Origin: JBBQWR01 sp038210495
Lineage (GTDB): Bacteria; Planctomycetota; Planctomycetia; Pirellulales; DATAWG01
Direction: 5' to 3'
DNA: 9,176 bases
NCBI GenBank assembly: GCA_038210495.1
Contig: JBBQWR010000084.1
Span: forward strand, 1 to 9,176
Part shown: piece after piece, positions 7,801 through 9,176 of the stretch
Numbering within the stretch: position 1 is the first letter of the stretch
How the letters are laid out: every line of letters starts with the position of its first letter
Program-made: the position numbers and the translations under genes
The notes under the pieces: model-generated
What the model saw: only the letters and a program-made list of their open reading frames with translations
The model's database searches: none
What the model was told of the DNA's origin: nothing

Positions 7801-8042
7801 TAGATCGAGCCATAGCCGGCCTGAAATACGTCCGGCATCCGCTTGCTGATCGTGCTGTAGGTGCTCTCGAAATATTGCAGAATCGGGGCGGGGGACGTGT
7901 CGAAGGCGCGGGTCGACGCGCAGCAGAGCAGTTGGCAGCCGACGGTCGCTAAAATAAGCCATAGCTGCGCCGGGAAACAGCGCACGACGCCGCTCGCTAT
8001 CGCGCGCCGGCGCGCCGAAAACCAACCACCAACACCACGCAT
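4869..8042 (-). CDS. Secreted GH13 alpha-amylase-family enzyme with dockerin-type repeats and PEP-CTERM tail
   Basis: 1,057 residues from ATG 8042, which has GAGG 8 bases upstream (8051-8054) and puts an Arg-rich leader with hydrophobic core LWLILATVGCQLL at the N-terminus (cleavage likely after A46). The GH13 barrel spans about 54-510. Its conserved regions are VDLVLGHDG (D137, H142), GFRLDA (R304, nucleophile D306), SFGEAYDG (acid/base E344) and SSHDNEG (H426, D427), so the catalytic triad is complete. Region I has Gly where Asn is usual in DxVxNH. An amylase C-type beta domain follows (about 507-612), then two unrecognised beta-rich segments (614-875). Two full dockerin-type calcium loops come next (DLNFDG 887-892 with D898; DINGDG 922-927 with D933), then a second, degenerate pair (962-1009). 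The end has V-P-E-P (1030-1033), a hydrophobic stretch and RRRR, an exosortase signal. It should cleave alpha-1,4 glucans outside the cytoplasm. The exact specificity is not visible. Confidence 0.9.
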   Translation of the reverse strand: MRGVGGWFSARRRAIASGVVRCFPAQLWLILATVGCQLLCCASTRAFDTSPAPILQYFESTYSTISKRMPDVFQAGYGSIYTPPPGRSDQGSYSVGYDPYDRFDLGGPGNPTIYGTQTGLKTLVNKTHSAGMLSFVDLVLGHDGYSDLGSFDSSTNHSFYDAGGYPGINITLPNAVDGDFFGKFDYGDQQGRLAGLIQINFGTNNQMIRSPVNPNDSRNIRAGTAYAFGRIANVPTASNAQFYPDRTQQPIYVYDPKTGEQNIPIYPFNLQNPLNGTPTPENVTGYLMRNTQWLVQTIGVDGFRLDATKNMLNFALDYYDRSVYRQSRRTLLNGQQEQVFSFGEAYDGNVSYLQTFVVKNIDPNNPGRIGGNRDTLNFPAFFALHDNLTGNGFNNDWNNVKRIDVLDENDDGLRNGSQGVRFASSHDNEGPTLGNVAYAYSLMMPGNCIVYFNAHEFGSSAERNFPKDGRGDALGGMYGSAITTLVKIRDVYGQGNFTERWLEKENYAFERQGASITLLSNRTDAGFDSRTLQTAFSPGTYLEELTGNAASDSTNPIRDQFGNRDIPQIVQVDGNGMINVRFLRNSTVDTNGVSQFTGNGYLVYGLPSPRGNLTLSNIALTMQGATPQITGNAHNDGYANATTLLSNVDVIRSNTFTIDLETQKRMLLGSIHDHNADGDNAIFKVDGGVALNGHGNVDFVDPNTASYGFEQFTQVSNPGYFTFSNNGSYIQTIDTTKLSDGYHYIDVRVFRHGDNSNAPAIYTDFKDTIYVDLHKPNSAINSFAPQVAGVNENRQLIVKSVDGTANTVHAFLDLPAAVTNDQILGMVNSGQGAAGQIDTDLFAYGFNGLQSGNHVVTIVTYRVTGNYNIQRIPGQYFSTAIGAGLGDLNFDGQLAANDLVNATGCFEQVLYSRNGQFNPAADINGDGKVDTYDLIDLKDVLLANGASQNLLSTYNDLLTRRFNFLGDATVDQADYHALLQHLGSTDWLYNLTGSGKVSNQDVALFLSEFPGAYSQQLTAEFSSQLNPTPVPEPSTIVLAAMGMFVAAFAYRRRRART

Positions 8043-8050
8043 GGGATCTA

Positions 8051-8054
8051 CCTC
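8051..8054 (-). promoter_or_regulatory. Ribosome binding site fixing the amylase start
   Basis: GAGG on the minus strand lies 8 bases before ATG 8042. The frame is open a further 106 codons to 8360, but that stretch lacks a signal peptide at its start and crosses a promoter and a palindromic repeat, so 8042 is preferred. Confidence 0.6.
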
Positions 8055-8072
8055 GGCGCCAGACAATTGAAT

Positions 8073-8102
8073 GATCCGCGACGGGGCCCGCATCGCGGGA
8101 TC
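8073..8102 (-). promoter_or_regulatory. Hairpin in the predicted 5' leader of the amylase operon
   Basis: GATCCGCGA (8073-8081) pairs with TCGCGGGATC (8093-8102) with one bulged G around an 11-base GC-rich loop. An alternative inner stem is CCCGC (8087-8091) with GCGGG (8095-8099). The two structures are mutually exclusive. Because the element lies between the likely transcription start and the ribosome binding site, it may affect mRNA stability or translation. It matches no riboswitch I recognise. Confidence 0.3.
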
Positions 8103-8117
8103 CGCCATCAATCGGAA

Positions 8118-8123
8118 ATTATA
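8118..8123 (-). promoter_or_regulatory. -10 box (TATAAT) of a likely promoter for the two-gene PEP-CTERM operon
   Basis: The minus strand carries a perfect TATAAT here, 75 bases before the amylase ATG, in otherwise GC-rich DNA. The region 16-18 bases upstream (CTAGGTGC) is a poor match to TTGACA, so the promoter may need an activator or be weak. The transcription start would fall near 8111, leaving a leader of about 70 bases. Confidence 0.42.
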
Positions 8124-8287
8124 GTCGTTGCTGCGGTCTGCACCTAGAAAAATTCCGCGATTTTCTGGCGTTTCGGCAGATCCCAGCGCCGCGAGCTCGC
8201 ATTGTTTTTTTCTGCCGATCTCCTTCGGATCTTGCGGACAAATGAATCGGCTGGGATCGCGAATTAAGAACCGCTCACAATACCGCC

Positions 8288-8300
8288 GGGGACTGTCCCC
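8288..8300. repeat. GGGGACTGTCCCC palindrome, partial REP-like copy
   Basis: GGGGACTGTCCCC is symmetric around its central T and is followed by TTT. Its first 11 bases match the minus strand at 1286-1296. It lacks the longer hairpin seen at 1334-1374, so it is either a fragment of the same repeat family or a chance match to a frequent palindrome. Confidence 0.45.
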
Positions 8301-8318
8301 TTTCGATGCGCACTCGGC

Positions 8319-8689
8319 ATGGATGGCCGCAGGCGTTCCGCTTGCGTTGTAAAACAGCAAAAAGCGGCTCAGACAGTCGCCAAATCGACGCGGCGGGAAG
8401 CGACAAAAGAAAATGCGACTGACCGAATGATCGAGAAAACAAGCTCTGGTCGCACTGCGGCGGAACTAGCCGCCCCGCTAGTCTTGAAAGAAATGGGCGA
8501 TACAGGCCCCGTACTAACTGCGAATCCTTCGGGAAATACGCCCCGCCCGTCTCAAAGCGGCGCATAATCCGGCGCACCCGGCGCGCGAATCGGCCCTGAC
8601 GATACCCGATTGGCGTCGGTTATTGAAGTATGGCCGACCCTATCGGAGCGGATCAAAGCCTGGCATTGGTCCGAGCCGCGGGCGGGTAA
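8319..8689 (+). pseudogene. Remnant of the C-terminal end of an integrase/recombinase-like gene
   Basis: One plus-strand frame runs from about 8319 through a TAA at 8565-8567 and resumes in the same frame (8568 onward). The readable parts are TSSGRTAAELAAPLVLKEMG and GDTGPVLTANPSG before the stop, and ARIGPDDTRLASVIEVWPTL then SERIKA after it. The pattern D-x-x-L-A-x-(V/L)-I-x-x-W-P-T-L-x-x-x-I-K-A-G-I-x-A-M-V is one I recall at the C-terminal end of planctomycete site-specific recombinases or the small proteins beside them. After SERIKA the frame is lost; a shifted frame at 8669-8689 reads VRAAGG then TAA, the expected ending. So at least one in-frame stop and a net frameshift near 8657-8669 break it. 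No catalytic domain remains. The identity of the parent gene is inferred. Confidence 0.45.
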
Positions 8690-8702
8690 GCAGGATCGTC
8701 AA

Positions 8703-8726
8703 TTTCACCTATTGATTTAGGTAAAA
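8703..8726. repeat. 9-base imperfect inverted repeat before the MGGYGSG gene
   Basis: TTTCACCTA (8703-8711) and TAGGTAAAA (8718-8726) are inverted copies with one mismatch around a 6-base TTGATT centre. The repeat ends three bases before the ribosome binding site, a position fitting an operator or leader hairpin, or the edge of an inserted element. Confidence 0.35.
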
Positions 8727-8741
8727 CCCGAGAGGCGTCCG

Positions 8742-9086
8742 ATGGGTGGATATGGAAGCGGGAACTCGCTCACCCGGCTAAGCAAATGGACCGTCGAGGA
8801 ATCAATAGCCGTGGAAATGCGCGACTTCCAAACGGCGATTTACGCACGGTCCCCCAATAATTACAGTTTGACTTGGGAAAGCGGCTTCAACGAGCTTTCG
8901 ATTGGGCTCCTGCTTGATTGGGACACTGCGGGGCCGAGCGTCACATTGGATTATTGTTACGACGAGGAAATGATTTGGATTCCGATTCGATTGCAAATCT
9001 CGCCGACAAACTTCGATGGCGAGCGATGGTGGTTCACCAGGGCGAACGCATTTCAGCTTGCGCATTTTAGCAGCTTTTCGAGGTAA
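8742..9086 (+). CDS. MGGYGSG-family hypothetical protein, probably truncated
   Basis: 114 residues from ATG 8742, with GAGAGG six bases upstream (8730-8735). The N-terminus MGGYGSG, the VEESIAVEMRDF segment, the W-E-S-G stretch, LDYCYD (about 67-72), and IPIRLQISPTNFDGERWWFT (about 77-96) match a small family I know from planctomycetes and proteobacteria, often beside integrase or recombinase genes. Its function is unknown. Members normally go on after RWWF with CP...CGRRVxKLYLP and a second Cys pair, a likely zinc ribbon. Here the text changes after WWFT to an unrelated 18-residue end (RANAFQLAHFSSFSR) and stops, so the Cys-rich half is missing. This looks like a 3' truncation at about 9038-9041. 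The last 34 bases overlap the end of a convergent gene. It follows the recombinase remnant on the same strand by 52 bases. Confidence 0.6.
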   Translation: MGGYGSGNSLTRLSKWTVEESIAVEMRDFQTAIYARSPNNYSLTWESGFNELSIGLLLDWDTAGPSVTLDYCYDEEMIWIPIRLQISPTNFDGERWWFTRANAFQLAHFSSFSR

Positions 9087-9175
9087 GCATTGTTCCAGCC
9101 GGCCCGCAGTCGCTTACGGCGCAGGCTTCCCTTCTCGATGCGTTCTTGTTTGACCAGGCTCAGCGCGGCGCGGCG
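9053..9175 (-). CDS. 3' end of an unidentified minus-strand gene (start outside window)
   Basis: From the right edge a minus-strand frame is open for 40 codons and ends with TGA at 9053-9055. It reads RRAALSLVKQERIEKGSLRR, then KRLRAGWNNAYLEKLLKCAS. Codons are mostly C- or G-ending (CTG, GTC, ATC, GAG, AAG, CGC), as in the real genes here, and the composition is basic and helical, as in a DNA-binding or recombinase tail. I cannot name the family. The overlap with the 3' end of the MGGYGSG gene is exactly where that protein departs from its family, so this gene may have replaced the lost end. Confidence 0.4.
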   Translation of the reverse strand, partial: RRAALSLVKQERIEKGSLRRKRLRAGWNNAYLEKLLKCAS

Positions 9176-9176
9176 A

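Larger units (their letters stand above)
8043..8741. other. Intergenic stretch: operon promoter, palindrome and recombinase remnant
   Basis: The part nearest the amylase (8043-8130) holds the leader and promoter of the minus-strand operon. From 8130 to 8287 I see no gene; an AT-rich tract (8199-8212) lies just upstream of the promoter. A palindrome lies at 8288-8300. From 8319 to 8689 a broken plus-strand coding remnant is present. Positions 8690-8741 hold an inverted repeat and the ribosome binding site of the next gene. Confidence 0.5.

Noticed and set aside
7167..7952. 261-codon plus-strand frame
   Set aside because: It is antisense to the amylase N-terminal half in the same phase as the longer antisense frame and has no independent start signal or motif.
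8043..8360. 106-codon N-terminal extension of the amylase frame
   Set aside because: It would bury the signal peptide inside the protein and crosses the TATAAT box and a palindrome; ATG 8042 has a good ribosome binding site.
8319..8567. Stand-alone 82-residue plus-strand gene
   Set aside because: It has no ribosome binding site, and its frame continues past the TAA into recombinase-tail-like text, so it is better read as part of a pseudogene.
8275..8577. 100-codon minus-strand frame
   Set aside because: It is antisense to the pseudogene remnant, crosses the palindrome, and shows no family-like text or start signal.

Overview
The window looks like accessory chromosome from a planctomycete, probably of the Pirellulales type. 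Two large secreted proteins end in PEP-CTERM sorting signals, one carries dockerin-like calcium loops, a small gene opens with the MGGYGSG motif, and GGGGAC/GTCCCC palindromic repeats are present. The DNA is GC-rich. The taxonomic call is an inference from these families; there is no rRNA or other marker gene here.

Layout, left to right. Positions 1-848 (minus) hold the first 282 codons of a GH5-like glycoside hydrolase with a lipoprotein-type leader; the gene runs off the left edge. Positions 922-1206 (minus) hold a 94-residue protein with two membrane segments. Positions 1207-1551 have no intact gene. They contain a REP-like palindrome, whose main hairpin is also terminator-like in the minus direction, next to a decayed coding fragment. 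Positions 1552-4854 (minus) encode a 1,100-residue, Gly/Ser/Thr-rich, beta-repeat PEP-CTERM protein. Positions 4869-8042 (minus) encode a 1,057-residue GH13 alpha-amylase-family enzyme with dockerin-type repeats and its own PEP-CTERM tail. The two large genes are 14 bases apart and read as one operon, with a TATAAT box at 8118-8123 and the hairpin at 1334-1374 as likely start and end signals.

To the right (8288-9176) is mobile-element debris: a second copy of the GGGGACTGTCC core, a broken C-terminal fragment resembling planctomycete integrase/recombinase tails (8319-8689), an MGGYGSG-family gene that ends before the expected Cys-rich part (8742-9086), and the 3' end of an unidentified minus-strand gene overlapping it tail to tail (9053-9175).

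As a whole, the core is an alpha-glucan-degrading, surface-sorted enzyme co-expressed with a large surface beta-repeat protein, beside another secreted glycoside hydrolase. Both PEP-CTERM proteins should be exported by Sec and processed by an exosortase encoded elsewhere. The repeat and recombinase remnants on both sides suggest this sugar-degradation block sits in a region that has been rearranged.
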